Assembly: GCF_000333955.1 (NCBI RefSeq) | Contig: NZ_CAPS01000026.1 | Span: forward strand, 1-64,000 | Direction: 5' to 3' | Source: Rhodococcus sp. AW25M09 | GTDB taxonomy: Bacteria; Actinomycetota; Actinomycetes; Mycobacteriales; Mycobacteriaceae | DNA length: 64,000 bases | In this document: in pieces, positions 45,754 to 56,358 of the stretch | Numbering within the stretch: the first letter of the stretch is position 1 | Layout of the letters: every line of letters begins with the position of its first letter | The notes under the pieces: generated by a model | Told to the model about the DNA's origin: nothing | Databases searched by the model: none | Seen by the model: the letters and a program-made list of their open reading frames with translations, nothing else | Program-made: the position numbers and the translations under genes

Positions 45754-47616
45754 ATGCTTTCGGGGGACGGCGGATCAGGGGTGGACGGCATCGATACGGT
45801 GCCGCCTGTTCTCGAGGTGTCCGATCCCGAATTATCTGAACTGGTGCGTGCCGTGGAATTCGCCGCCGCGGGGTTGGCCGAACAAGCGTCGGTGGCGTGG
45901 TCGAATGCCGACCGGCGTGCAGTCATTCAGCGGATGGAAAAGCTGACCCGGTCCCTGACTGCGCACTCGTACACCTGGCTCAATGAACTGATCGCCCAAC
46001 ACGGGCTCGATGTGTACCCCGGCTCGGTACCGTCCTCGGTGGCGTGGATGCTGCGGATCACCCCACGTGCAGCAGGAGCTCGGGTGCGTCTGGCAGCGGA
46101 GCTGGGCGATCGCACCGCGTTCTCCGGCGAAGTGCTCCCGCCGCTGCTGCCGCACACCGCTACAGCGCTACGAGCGGGATTGCTCGACGCCAAGCATGTG
46201 CAGATGATCCGGGAGTTCTTTCGGCACCTGCCCTCGAGTGTTGACCCGCAGACCCGCGATCTGGCCGAAGAGCAGTTGGTGGGCTACGCCTCGACCACAC
46301 GACCCGATGACTTCGCTCCGTTGGTGGCGCATCTGGATTCGATCTTGAACCCCGACGGCGACCACGACGACGACGACGACGATGACGACGACGGCAAGTC
46401 GAGACCGCGGAAACGGCGGGATGCGTACTTCTACCTCGGTGAGCAGGGTGCCGACGGTATGTCGGAAGGCAAGTTCTGCGTCGACCCCGAGCTGCGGGCC
46501 TACCTCGAAGCACTGTTTTCCAAGGCAGCGAAACCTGGGGTGAACAACCCTGCAGACCCGACATCGGTCGTTCACGACGACGAGACCGACATCGACGGCA
46601 AAGACGGGGACGACGCGGACGACGCGGACGACGGCGGGAGCGGCAGAACCACTTCGCCGAAGCCCGAGCCCACTGCCCGTGATGCCGGGTCCAGTGATGC
46701 GGGACTGTGGGATGGAACGGACGGCATCAGTGACGACGACTGCGGTGACTGTGGGTGTGACACACAGCGTGGTTGCACTACTGAGCCCGACGGCACCGAC
46801 GATTCCGACGATGCCGGTTCCGACGACGCTGGTGCCGAAGACGCTGCTGAACCCAGCGGCCACTCCGGATCCGATACCGGCGCCGACGACCGACCGGACA
46901 GTGCAGCACCGGACAGTGCAGCACCGGACTCTGCGGTGCGGGACGCTGCTGCAGCTCGGGATCTGCGCACTCAGAACGAACGCCATCACGACGCCCTGAA
47001 ACTGGCGTTGCGGCACACCCTGGCCTCCGGGACTCTCGGCACCCATCGCGGCCTGCCCGTCACCGCCATCGTCACCATGAGCCTGAAAGATCTGGAAGCC
47101 GGCTGCGGCTACGCCATGACCGCCACCGGATCACGCGTCTCCATCCGCGACGCCATCCGCATGGCCTCGCACGCCCATCACTACCTGACCATCTTCGACG
47201 ACGACGGCAGAGCTCTGTACCTGGGCCGCTCCAAGCGCATCGCCTCCGCCGATCAACGCATCGTGCTCATCGCCCGAGACCGCGGCTGCAGCTTCCCCTC
47301 CTGCACCCGCCCCGCCACCTGGTGCCAGGCCCACCACGTCACCGACTGGACCGACGGCGGCCTCACCGACATAGATTCCCTGACCTTCGGCTGCGACATG
47401 CACCACGCACTCGTCGGCGACGGACCCGGCAAGTGGGCGACCACCAAAACCACAGCCGGACATCGATACCCGGGCCGCACTCTCTGGCACCCACCCACCG
47501 CAATGGACCCCAAGCGCCGCGGGCTGATCAACCACGCACACCACCCAGAAGAGGTCCTCTACCCGCCCGACCAGCACGAAGACCCCGGCGACGAGGAGCC
47601 GCGACAACCCGCATGA
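45754..47616 (+). CDS. DUF222/HNH endonuclease-domain protein (13E12 family)
   Basis: A 620-residue protein with an N-terminal DUF222 region (about 20-200), a long acidic low-complexity middle (about 200-410; an Asp run near 46366-46394 and Pro-Asp-Ser-Ala repeats near 46890-46935) and a C-terminal HNH nuclease domain with CSFPSCTRPATWCQAHHV and the second His/Cys set CDMHHALV. The family (including mycobacterial 13E12 proteins) is abundant and multi-copy in actinobacteria, possibly mobile or involved in DNA transactions; function is not established. Confidence 0.88.
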   Translation: MLSGDGGSGVDGIDTVPPVLEVSDPELSELVRAVEFAAAGLAEQASVAWSNADRRAVIQRMEKLTRSLTAHSYTWLNELIAQHGLDVYPGSVPSSVAWMLRITPRAAGARVRLAAELGDRTAFSGEVLPPLLPHTATALRAGLLDAKHVQMIREFFRHLPSSVDPQTRDLAEEQLVGYASTTRPDDFAPLVAHLDSILNPDGDHDDDDDDDDDGKSRPRKRRDAYFYLGEQGADGMSEGKFCVDPELRAYLEALFSKAAKPGVNNPADPTSVVHDDETDIDGKDGDDADDADDGGSGRTTSPKPEPTARDAGSSDAGLWDGTDGISDDDCGDCGCDTQRGCTTEPDGTDDSDDAGSDDAGAEDAAEPSGHSGSDTGADDRPDSAAPDSAAPDSAVRDAAAARDLRTQNERHHDALKLALRHTLASGTLGTHRGLPVTAIVTMSLKDLEAGCGYAMTATGSRVSIRDAIRMASHAHHYLTIFDDDGRALYLGRSKRIASADQRIVLIARDRGCSFPSCTRPATWCQAHHVTDWTDGGLTDIDSLTFGCDMHHALVGDGPGKWATTKTTAGHRYPGRTLWHPPTAMDPKRRGLINHAHHPEEVLYPPDQHEDPGDEEPRQPA

Positions 47617-47693
47617 CGGCCCACACCAGCATCAGGGCACAGCTCTGTCTGTTGGCGGCAGAACCCTCGGCTGTGGCTGCGTATGGTGGGCAC

Positions 47694-48050
47694 ATGATGG
47701 TTCTCGGGACCGGGACGGCAGCGTTGTCGCCGCCTGTGCACTTCGTGTGGAAGACGCTGATGCGACCGGACCTTCATCCACACAATCGTGGGTTTTCCTG
47801 GCCGGTGATGTTCGAGGATCAACCGGTGCCACGTGTCGTCGAGAGCAGCGAGTTCGACCGCGTCGTATGGAGTTCCCCGTGGTCAACAGTTCCGGACATC
47901 CTCCTGCAGTTCGATTTACGCCCCACAACAGATCTGCGTTGGACGCTGTCGGCGCACGCGCCCCTACCCAGTCTGCAGACTATCGAATGGTTGCGCGGGC
48001 AGGTCCGCCATCTGGTGAATGTCGATCTCAGGAACGCGCTCGGGCATTAG
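47694..48050 (+). CDS. hypothetical protein
   Basis: A 118-residue Trp-rich soluble protein (PPVHFVWKTLMRPDLHPHNRGFSWPVMF, RWTLSAHAPLPSLQTIEWLRGQVRHLVNVDLRNAL). The ATG pair at 47694/47697 gives a compact protein. An in-frame ATG at 47613 overlaps the DUF222 stop and would add 27 residues; both are possible. No domain recognised. Confidence 0.6.
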   Translation: MMVLGTGTAALSPPVHFVWKTLMRPDLHPHNRGFSWPVMFEDQPVPRVVESSEFDRVVWSSPWSTVPDILLQFDLRPTTDLRWTLSAHAPLPSLQTIEWLRGQVRHLVNVDLRNALGH

Positions 48051-48061
48051 CGGACAGCACG

Positions 48062-48259
48062 CTATCGATTTCCGCCGCTGGGGCCGTATGTATAGCGCTT
48101 ACCGACGACGAACCACAGGATCGGCCCGATGATCGGCAGAATCAACGCAACCACTATCCACGCCAGCTTGGCTATGAAGCCGGTACCCGGGTCGCGGACG
48201 ATCGACACAACGGCCATAGCGAACAACGCGAGGGCAATCGCGCCACCAGCAGAGGTCAT
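48062..48259 (-). CDS. PLDc_N (phospholipase D-nuclease N-terminal-like) membrane protein
   Basis: A 65-residue protein with two helices and the PLDc_N pattern KLAWIVVALILPIIGPILWFVVGKRY. These small membrane proteins are widespread in actinobacteria, with no assigned function. A similar one is encoded at 49961-50200, on the far side of the propeller-like gene. Confidence 0.8.
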   Translation of the reverse strand: MTSAGGAIALALFAMAVVSIVRDPGTGFIAKLAWIVVALILPIIGPILWFVVGKRYTYGPSGGNR

Positions 48260-48306
48260 GCCTCAGACGATAGCTCAGTCAGCGCGGTCGACGAGTTCAG
48301 TCGAAA

Positions 48307-49824
48307 TCAACGGCTCCCTGGCCTGGAATCCCCACCCAGTGCAGCAATATTCACGTCAGACGGCCACTGCATCACCGGGTCGTCGTGCCGAAACGCTTTG
48401 ACCCCCTGCGCTATGACAAGAATCCGACCGGCGCGATCGACTGCGACATCAGGTCTGGTCGCGATGACGGGAACGGAGGTCAGGGGCATGAAAGTCTCGG
48501 CGTCGAAGACGGTCAACAGCCAGAATTGCTCGGTCTGCTCGTAGGACACCGGCCCAGGGAAAGGCCACCACGTTCTCGGCGATCTGCGGTCGGGAGGGTG
48601 TCCGATCGTCCAGGCAAACTTGCCCAGCTGGCCACCATGAAACTGGCTGCGGCCCAATGGTTCTTCCTCGTCGCCGATGGTGAGATTCGGTTCGACCGAA
48701 GCCATGTCGACGCCCCGGATCAAGCGCACTGGGTCTCCGGCGAGATACGGATTCCCATGGCCGCGAGGAAGCTGCGGAATGGCCGGCCCGATTGTCGACT
48801 CTCCGGTAGTCGACACCCTGACCAGTCGGACGACTGGTTCGCCACGCGGCTGAACGCATGCGATCCAGGTATCACGCTCCACAGCAATGGAATTGACATG
48901 TCCCCCGAGTGCGGCGACGTCCTTTGAATCCGACCCGGGCGCGTACACTCGCCAGGTCTCATCCCCGGTGCAGACCAGTAGAAATTCTCCGTTGACTGCC
49001 CCGACGTGCGCAGCCAAGGAATCGATCCGAATTGTCTCGTCACCGAGGGAAATCCAGAACATTCCGTTCTCGCCGCCGACCCAACACCCCTCGTTCGTGG
49101 CCCAGATCGATCGACTACCACCGATCTTTGCCGGCAGAACATGCTCGGCTGCAACACTTTCTGCGTCGATGCTGACGACCAGGGGTAGATCGGCGTCGAG
49201 AATCCAGGTGATGCCGCCGGCAGCGGCAACGCCACCCGGCACGATGCGGGGACGCGTCGGCAGTGCGGGAACGTCGTCGAGATCGAGATCGACCATGACG
49301 CTGTTCTCCTGATCGACGGTCACGCTGTGGTCCAGCGGCATCGGATCGTGACCGAAGAACTGCTCGACTTCTTGCACGTCGCGCATGCTGCGGTGGCCTG
49401 GGGCTATTTTCCACCCCTCCCCGGGGACGACCTGATATCGCTCCGACACCAACCGCGCGCGCGTGACGCGACCGCGGAATCTGCCCTCGGTGTCGTAGCC
49501 GAACTCGCCATAGAATCTTCCGGTCAATTCGACTCGATCCGTCCGGGGCTGGAATCCGCGCCACGACGCAACCCACCCGTCGCCCCGGAGCAGTCCGGTC
49601 CACTCCCAACGGCGAGGGGAGTTCTGACCGGCGTATTGCCAGATCGGGTCATGGCCGGAGGGCTCGAGACTCGCCTGGATGCTGACGACGTCCGGCTCGG
49701 TATCGGGAAACTCGACGAATCTGAGCGGGCCGGTCAGCAGAGAACCCACCCGCGGTGGGGCGATCTCACCGTCACCGATCACCGATGACGAAATATGCAC
49801 GACGAGCGTGCGACGGTCGCTCAT
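48307..49824 (-). CDS. hypothetical propeller-like protein
   Basis: A 505-residue cytoplasmic protein without signal peptide. The N-terminal 150 residues form a beta-rich domain (VVHISSSVIGDGEI, YAGQNSPRRWEWTGLLRGDGWVASWRGF). From about 185 the sequence has WD/YVTN-like strands (ITWILDADLPLVVSIDAESV, GCWVGGENGMFWISLGDETIRIDS, TWIACVQPRGEPVVRL). No family recognised. Flanked by two small PLDc_N genes. Confidence 0.65.
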   Translation of the reverse strand: MSDRRTLVVHISSSVIGDGEIAPPRVGSLLTGPLRFVEFPDTEPDVVSIQASLEPSGHDPIWQYAGQNSPRRWEWTGLLRGDGWVASWRGFQPRTDRVELTGRFYGEFGYDTEGRFRGRVTRARLVSERYQVVPGEGWKIAPGHRSMRDVQEVEQFFGHDPMPLDHSVTVDQENSVMVDLDLDDVPALPTRPRIVPGGVAAAGGITWILDADLPLVVSIDAESVAAEHVLPAKIGGSRSIWATNEGCWVGGENGMFWISLGDETIRIDSLAAHVGAVNGEFLLVCTGDETWRVYAPGSDSKDVAALGGHVNSIAVERDTWIACVQPRGEPVVRLVRVSTTGESTIGPAIPQLPRGHGNPYLAGDPVRLIRGVDMASVEPNLTIGDEEEPLGRSQFHGGQLGKFAWTIGHPPDRRSPRTWWPFPGPVSYEQTEQFWLLTVFDAETFMPLTSVPVIATRPDVAVDRAGRILVIAQGVKAFRHDDPVMQWPSDVNIAALGGDSRPGSR

Positions 49825-49960
49825 GCGCCTTTCAACGATGTCATGGACGGCAGGTTACCGAAATCGCCGCGACAATGCGGAGGGTTCGCGGCGATGGCCG
49901 CAGTGTGCGTGGCGAGCAAGATCGATAGGCTGGCCGTTCGAGGGGAAGGGAGCAGGAACC

Positions 49961-50200
49961 ATGGACGGCAGTAATCCCACTGTGCCGCTTGCGTTCGATC
50001 TCGCATGGATGGCTGCGATCGTCCTGTGGCTTGGCCTGGTGGCGATTGCCTGGGTATCTATTCTTCGGAGCACCCACGCGCGTCGGGGATCCGCGTTCTG
50101 GTGGTGTCTGTTCGTCCTGCTCATGCCGATTTCCGGCGCACTGATCTGGTTCGTCGCGAAGCCACGAGATTCCGACCCTGATCAGCGGACGAGTTCGTAG
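49961..50200 (+). CDS. PLDc_N-type small membrane protein
   Basis: A 79-residue two-helix protein with the PLDc_N signature RRGSAFWWCLFVLLMPISGALIWFVAKPR. ATG at 49961 with a GGAAGGGAGCAGG site just upstream. It resembles the product of 48062-48259 in layout, with a longer tail. Its 3' end overlaps the convergent GNAT gene by 19 bp. Confidence 0.78.
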   Translation: MDGSNPTVPLAFDLAWMAAIVLWLGLVAIAWVSILRSTHARRGSAFWWCLFVLLMPISGALIWFVAKPRDSDPDQRTSS

Positions 50201-50655
50201 CGGGCCAACCACAGCCCGGGCAGCACCTGCTGATTCTCGACGTGCACGAAGCCGAACGATTCGTACAGCCTGCGAGCCGGGGGATTGTCTCGTCCGGTGG
50301 CAACCTGCACGCGTTGTCCGACAAGCGATTTCAGCACTGCCTCGACCAATTCCCGCCCGATGCCTTGTCGGTGTGCCTGCGGTGCCACCACCAGACGGTC
50401 GATCTCCGACCCGGACCATGCTGCCGCACCGCGGATTTCGCCGTCCGCTCTCGCGACGAGCCAGTGAATCCGTGCACCGCACAGATCGTCCACCGACTCG
50501 TGCAGCAAGGGGATGCGGTCGTCCCCGATCAGCCTCGCTTCGACCGCATACGAGTTCTTCTGCAGCGCGAGAATCTGCTCGGCAAGGGCCCTGTCGTCGG
50601 ACGGCTCGACACGAACGATCTCAATAGCGGCCACCTGCAGGGGCAGGCAGAGCAT
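50182..50655 (-). CDS. GNAT-family N-acetyltransferase
   Basis: A 157-residue acetyltransferase with the acetyl-CoA-binding motif VVAPQAHRQGIGRELVEAV (R/Q-x-x-G-x-G/A) near residue 90 and the C-terminal NPPARRLYESFGFVHVE. It overlaps the 3' end of the upstream aldo/keto reductase gene by 35 bp; a GTG seven codons inside (50634) would reduce the overlap to 14 bp and may be the real start. Substrate unknown. Confidence 0.82.
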   Translation of the reverse strand: MLCLPLQVAAIEIVRVEPSDDRALAEQILALQKNSYAVEARLIGDDRIPLLHESVDDLCGARIHWLVARADGEIRGAAAWSGSEIDRLVVAPQAHRQGIGRELVEAVLKSLVGQRVQVATGRDNPPARRLYESFGFVHVENQQVLPGLWLARYELVR

Positions 50656-51586
50656 CGAGTGCGGCCAGGTGGTCCGGGCTCAAGGTCAGCGAGGCCGCGC
50701 CCGCGTTCTCGTCGAGCCGCGACGTGCGTCGGGTGCCCGGAATCGGAACCACGTGCTCGCCCTGCGCCAGAACCCAGGCCAGTGCCACCTGCGCCGGCGT
50801 CGCGCCGAGTTCGTCCGCGACTGCCGCTATACCGTCGACGATCACGAGATTGGCGTCGAGGTTGTCCTGACTGAAGCGTGGCAGTCGAGAACGGAAATCG
50901 GCAGCCGCGGGCGCGGTTCCGCGAAAGGTTCCGGTCAGGAAGCCGCGACCCAACGGCGAGAACGGTACGAACGCTGCGCCGTTGTCCTGGGTCCACTTCA
51001 GGGACGTGGCGAGGTGATCCCGCGTCCACAGGGACAACTCCGACTGGACCGCCGAAATCGGATGCACCTGCTGGGCACGATCGAGCTGCTCGACGGTGAA
51101 CTCCGAGACCCCGAGTGCGCGAACCTTTCCGGACTGCACGGCCTCGGCCATCGCACCGATACTGTCCTCGACGGGGACCTCGGGATCCGGGCGATGCAGG
51201 TAGTAGAGATCGATGTGGTCGACGCCCAAGCGGAGCAGCGAATCGTCGATGGCCTGCCTGAGGTGATCGGGCTTACCATTGGGGCCCGAAATGACCGACT
51301 CCCCAGCGTCGCCGACGTGGGAGACGAGACCGCCCTTGGTCGCCAAAGTCACCTCGGCGCGGCGGCTGCCGATGGCTTTGCCGACGACCTCCTCGTTGGT
51401 GAACGGGCCGTACACATCTGCGGTGTCGATGAAATTCACGCCCAGGTCGAGGGCATGCCCGATGACGCGATCAGGACTCTCCGTCTGGTCGTCGGCCTTG
51501 TAGGCCCAGGTCATGCCCATGCACCCCAGGCCGATGGCACCTACCTCGGGGCCGTCGTTCCAGAGGGTGCGTGTCGGTGTATTCAT
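50621..51586 (-). CDS. aldo/keto reductase
   Basis: A 321-residue NADPH-dependent TIM-barrel reductase. Catalytic tetrad residues are visible in FIDTADVYGP (Asp, Tyr), LATKGG (Lys) and YYLHRPDP (His), with cofactor-binding IPGTRRTSRLDENAGA near the C-terminus. The pattern is that of the AKR13/YakC-like subgroup acting on aldehydes. Co-directional with the GNAT gene that overlaps its end. Substrate unknown. Confidence 0.92.
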   Translation of the reverse strand: MNTPTRTLWNDGPEVGAIGLGCMGMTWAYKADDQTESPDRVIGHALDLGVNFIDTADVYGPFTNEEVVGKAIGSRRAEVTLATKGGLVSHVGDAGESVISGPNGKPDHLRQAIDDSLLRLGVDHIDLYYLHRPDPEVPVEDSIGAMAEAVQSGKVRALGVSEFTVEQLDRAQQVHPISAVQSELSLWTRDHLATSLKWTQDNGAAFVPFSPLGRGFLTGTFRGTAPAAADFRSRLPRFSQDNLDANLVIVDGIAAVADELGATPAQVALAWVLAQGEHVVPIPGTRRTSRLDENAGAASLTLSPDHLAALDALPAPAGGRY

Positions 51587-51650
51587 ATACCCGACGATAG
51601 AGAAGAAAAAGCGTTGTCGCTCGAACTCGCGCCACGACTAGCATCGCCCC

Positions 51651-52562
51651 ATGGCTCTTCCACACTCGAAGGTGTATTTCGGCGATCGTTTGGTCGACGC
51701 GCAGGACGCGACGCTCGGAGTCGCCACCTCGGCCGTTCTGTACGGTCTGAGCGTCTATACGGTGTTCCCGGTCCAGGTGGACGGCGAACGCCGTACGGCG
51801 TTTCGGTTGCTCGATCACTACCAGCGGCTCGTCGAGTCCTGCAAGATCATCGGGATCGACACCTTTGCATCGGAGTGGACCTTCGAGAGATTCGTGCAGG
51901 TCACTCGTGATGTGGTGGCCGCCAATGCCCCGACGACCGAGGTCTACGTTCGCGCCACCGTCCACGTCGACGAGTCGATCCCCGGAACCCGGGTGCGTGG
52001 ACTGCACACCACGGTGTCCATCTTTCTGTACGACGCCAATCCGATTGTCCCGCAGGACGGGATGCGGCTGAAGACGAGTGTCTGGCGGCGAATCCCGGAC
52101 AATGCCATTCCTTCTCGCGCCAAGGTGAACGGTGCGTACGTCAATTCTGTTCTGGCCAAACAGGATGCGATCGACAGTGGCTTCGACGACTGCATCTTTC
52201 TCGACATCAACGGTCACGTCTGCGAACTCAGTGCGGCGAATATCTTCCTCGTCAGAAACGGAGTGCTCGGCACCCCGGACGTCACCAGCGACATCCTCGA
52301 CGGCATCAACCGTCGGACGATTCTGACCCTGGCGCGCGAGGAAGGCCTCACGGTTCAGGAGCGCACCGTCGACCTCACCGAGCTGTACATCGCCGACGAG
52401 GTTTTCGTGTGTGGAACCTCGGCCGGTGTTGCCCCGGTGTACGAAATCGATGGGCGCGCAATAGGAACGAGGGGGACCGGCCCGGTGACGCTGACTCTGC
52501 GTAAGCGTCACCAGGCCGCACTCACCAGCGACGTAGTGCACGGCTGGGTGAGCGAGCTGTAA
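51651..52562 (+). CDS. class IV aminotransferase (branched-chain aminotransferase-like)
   Basis: A 303-residue PLP enzyme of fold type IV (IlvE/D-amino-acid aminotransferase/ADC lyase group). The Schiff-base Lys is likely in SRAKVNGAYVNSVLAK, and CELSAANIFLV holds the conserved Glu and phosphate-binding region. The C-terminal VFVCGTSAGVAPV is typical. Length is normal. Monocistronic, divergent from the aldo/keto reductase. The exact amino donor cannot be decided from sequence alone. Confidence 0.88.
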   Translation: MALPHSKVYFGDRLVDAQDATLGVATSAVLYGLSVYTVFPVQVDGERRTAFRLLDHYQRLVESCKIIGIDTFASEWTFERFVQVTRDVVAANAPTTEVYVRATVHVDESIPGTRVRGLHTTVSIFLYDANPIVPQDGMRLKTSVWRRIPDNAIPSRAKVNGAYVNSVLAKQDAIDSGFDDCIFLDINGHVCELSAANIFLVRNGVLGTPDVTSDILDGINRRTILTLAREEGLTVQERTVDLTELYIADEVFVCGTSAGVAPVYEIDGRAIGTRGTGPVTLTLRKRHQAALTSDVVHGWVSEL

Positions 52563-52565
52563 CGG

Positions 52566-53714
52566 CTACGCCGGGCAGGTCGACTCGAGTCCGGCAATGA
52601 GCGCGGTGCTGGCGTACTGAAACAGGGGATCGGTGGCGGGGTCAGGAGCCGCGGAGGTCCAGGACAGTGATACTTGACGCTCCCCGTCCGGGCTCGCGAA
52701 CGCGAGCGTGCTGTAGCCGAAGCCGTTGCCGCGCTGCCCGAATACGAGTTCGCCGGAACCAGGATTGCAGGCATCGCCGCCGAGGAGCAGACCGAGTCCG
52801 TAGGCCGAGGGGGTCACGACCTGCATCTCCTGAACGAGATTGGCCGGGAGGAGGGTGCCGTCGAACAGTCCGCGGAAGAACGTGTTCAGATCGCCGACCG
52901 TGGACACCACTGCAGCCCCCGAGGACCAGATGCTCGCGTCGAAGTCGGTGACATCGGTGTACGTCCCGTTCTCCAGAACGTAGCCGTGCAGGGCATCGTC
53001 AGCGATTGCGGCATCGGTCGGGTAGTCGGTGTAGGTCATGTCGAGTGGATCGAAGATCCTGTCCTGCAACGACTGCCCGATGCTTTTGCCGTCCAGATCG
53101 GCGACGATGCGTCCGAGCACAACGTAGTTGGTGTTCGAGTAGACGAACTCGGACCCCGGCTCGGTGGTCCACGGCAGCGCCAACGCGTCGGAGATCAGCT
53201 CGTCATCGGTGACTACGTCAGCTGACCTGGACGCGATGGCGGCGGCACTGTCGAATCCGTTGAGGTAGTCCGGCAGTCCGCTGGTGTGATCGGGGAGCTG
53301 GCGGATGGTCACCGGCTTGGGCAGCAGTCCGGGCAATAGTTCGTCGACCTGCTGATCGAGTTGTACCTTCCCCTCGTCGACCAACTGCAAGATCACCGCC
53401 GCGACCATCGGTTTGGTGACGCTCGCGATCCGCACCGGATACTCGGCGGACGCCGGCTCGGTGCCATCGCGTTCGACGAGACCTGCAGCCCCCGACCACG
53501 AACTCTCACCGTCACGCACCTGCGCGACCGCGGCAACGGATCCGGCGTCGACCAGAGCGTCCAAGGCAGCCTGGACGCCGTCGGTGCTGATGTTCCCGCT
53601 CGAGGGCGTGGTGGTTGTCGGCTCGACGGCTGAGGGCGATTCGCTGGAGGAACACCCGCTCAACAGCAGGGATGTCGACACGGTGAGGGCGGCGAGGACT
53701 CGTAGCTTGCTCAT
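52566..53714 (-). CDS. serine hydrolase lipoprotein (beta-lactamase/DD-carboxypeptidase fold)
   Basis: A 382-residue exported lipoprotein: lipobox LLSGC (Cys21), Thr/Ser linker, then a class C beta-lactamase-like domain. SVTK (near residue 98) is the SxxK nucleophile motif, YSNTNY the YxN motif, and HTSGLPDYL the loop typical of EstB/R61-type peptidases. Probable cell-wall peptidase or esterase. Converges on the aminotransferase with 3 bp between stops. Confidence 0.88.
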   Translation of the reverse strand: MSKLRVLAALTVSTSLLLSGCSSSESPSAVEPTTTTPSSGNISTDGVQAALDALVDAGSVAAVAQVRDGESSWSGAAGLVERDGTEPASAEYPVRIASVTKPMVAAVILQLVDEGKVQLDQQVDELLPGLLPKPVTIRQLPDHTSGLPDYLNGFDSAAAIASRSADVVTDDELISDALALPWTTEPGSEFVYSNTNYVVLGRIVADLDGKSIGQSLQDRIFDPLDMTYTDYPTDAAIADDALHGYVLENGTYTDVTDFDASIWSSGAAVVSTVGDLNTFFRGLFDGTLLPANLVQEMQVVTPSAYGLGLLLGGDACNPGSGELVFGQRGNGFGYSTLAFASPDGERQVSLSWTSAAPDPATDPLFQYASTALIAGLESTCPA

Positions 53715-53802
53715 GTCTTCGACGCTATCGCCGTCGAGCTCAGAATTTCAGTGTCAAATGTCAGTGAATATCGATGAGCGCCATCGACCTATGGGTGCAG
53801 GT

Positions 53803-55311
<1,509 letters not shown>

Positions 55312-55320
55312 GAGCCCTAC

Positions 55321-55346
55321 GGCGGTAGGCATGCAGGCCTGCCGCC
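55321..55346. terminator. bidirectional hairpin terminator
   Basis: GGCGGTAGGC (55321-55330) pairs with GCCTGCCGCC (55337-55346) over 10 bp (one G-T) around a 6-nt loop, extended outside by CCC/GGG. It lies between the convergent hydrolase and rraA genes, 9 bp after the first stop and 10 bp before the second. Confidence 0.7.
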
Positions 55347-55356
55347 GAGTGGGCTG

Positions 55357-55836
55357 CTAGACCGCGACGACGCCGTCGTGGTCGCTGTAGACGATCTCGC
55401 CCGGGTTGAAGGTCACCCCACCGAAGGTCACCGGGACGTTCTTCTCGCCCGAGCCGGTCTGCGTGCTCTTGCGCGGGTTGGTGCCCAATGCCTTGACGCC
55501 GATCTCGAGGGTGCGCAGGATCGCGGAGTCGCGCACCGCGCCGTTGACGATCACTCCTGCCCAACCGTTGGTGACTCCGCGGCCCGCGATGATGTCGCCG
55601 ACGAGTGCGGTGTGGACGCTGGCATCACCGTCGACTACCAGGACGCCACCGTTGCCCGGCTCGCTCAGCGTTTGCTTGACCAACAGATTGTCCTGAAAGC
55701 AGCGGATGGTGGTGATAGGCCCCACGAACTCGGTGTGCTTCCCGAACTGTATGAATTGTGTGTCGCAACTGCGGATATCGGGACCGATCTCGTCGGCCAA
55801 ATCAGCTGTTGCCTTGAATTCCACGGGTGCAGTCAT
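55357..55836 (-). CDS. rraA: RraA-family protein
   Basis: A 159-residue trimeric RraA fold protein. The family pattern is plain: [41 protein letters not shown] and [23 protein letters not shown]. In E. coli RraA inhibits RNase E; many actinobacterial relatives are instead 4-hydroxy-4-methyl-2-oxoglutarate or oxaloacetate aldolase-like enzymes, and the GxxRD motif needed for that is present (NGAVRD). Either role is open. Confidence 0.9.
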   Translation of the reverse strand: MTAPVEFKATADLADEIGPDIRSCDTQFIQFGKHTEFVGPITTIRCFQDNLLVKQTLSEPGNGGVLVVDGDASVHTALVGDIIAGRGVTNGWAGVIVNGAVRDSAILRTLEIGVKALGTNPRKSTQTGSGEKNVPVTFGGVTFNPGEIVYSDHDGVVAV

Positions 55837-55860
55837 GCGCCACAGACTATCGCTCGGCCA

Positions 55861-56244
55861 TCAACCGCGGCCGTGACGTCGCTCGTAGTCCTCGCGGGTG
55901 TGGTCGATGCGACTCTGAGCCTTGGCGTTGATCAGCTGCGGATCCAAGCCGTGAATGAGCAGGCGATGCCGCCGATACACGTTCATCAGAGCGATCGAGA
56001 AGTAGACCAACGGGATGAACAGCAATGACATCATCGCCAACGACATCCACAGTGGACCCGGGATCAGTAGAAACAACAGCAACAAGGGAACGACGGGCAC
56101 GATGAACCGCGCGATGTAGCGAATCTGCGCCCCGTTGCCGACGAGATCCTTACGTACCCAATCCTGCATCGAGTCGGGCAGCACCCGGCCGAACGAGTAG
56201 CCCAGGAATTGCAGCGGGGTGGGCGTCGTGCGTGGGGTGGTCAT
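55861..56244 (-). CDS. DUF5313 family membrane protein
   Basis: A 127-residue protein with two central helices (IVPVVPLLLLFLLIPG and LAMMSLLFIPLVYFSIAL) flanked by soluble ends. The LPDSMQDWVRKDLVGNGAQIRYIAR and HGLDPQLINAKAQSRIDHTREDYERRH segments match DUF5313, a mycolate-actinomycete family of unknown function. Upstream of rraA on the same strand by 24 bp. Confidence 0.8.
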   Translation of the reverse strand: MTTPRTTPTPLQFLGYSFGRVLPDSMQDWVRKDLVGNGAQIRYIARFIVPVVPLLLLFLLIPGPLWMSLAMMSLLFIPLVYFSIALMNVYRRHRLLIHGLDPQLINAKAQSRIDHTREDYERRHGRG

Positions 56245-56358
56245 CGCGTCATGCTAGTCCCGTCCGGTCTTGGTACATCTCACCGTTGACTGCGGTTTAT
56301 CTCATATGTGACGATAACGTCAGCTAGGTCGCTGGCATCCAATAGAAGGACTTCGACT

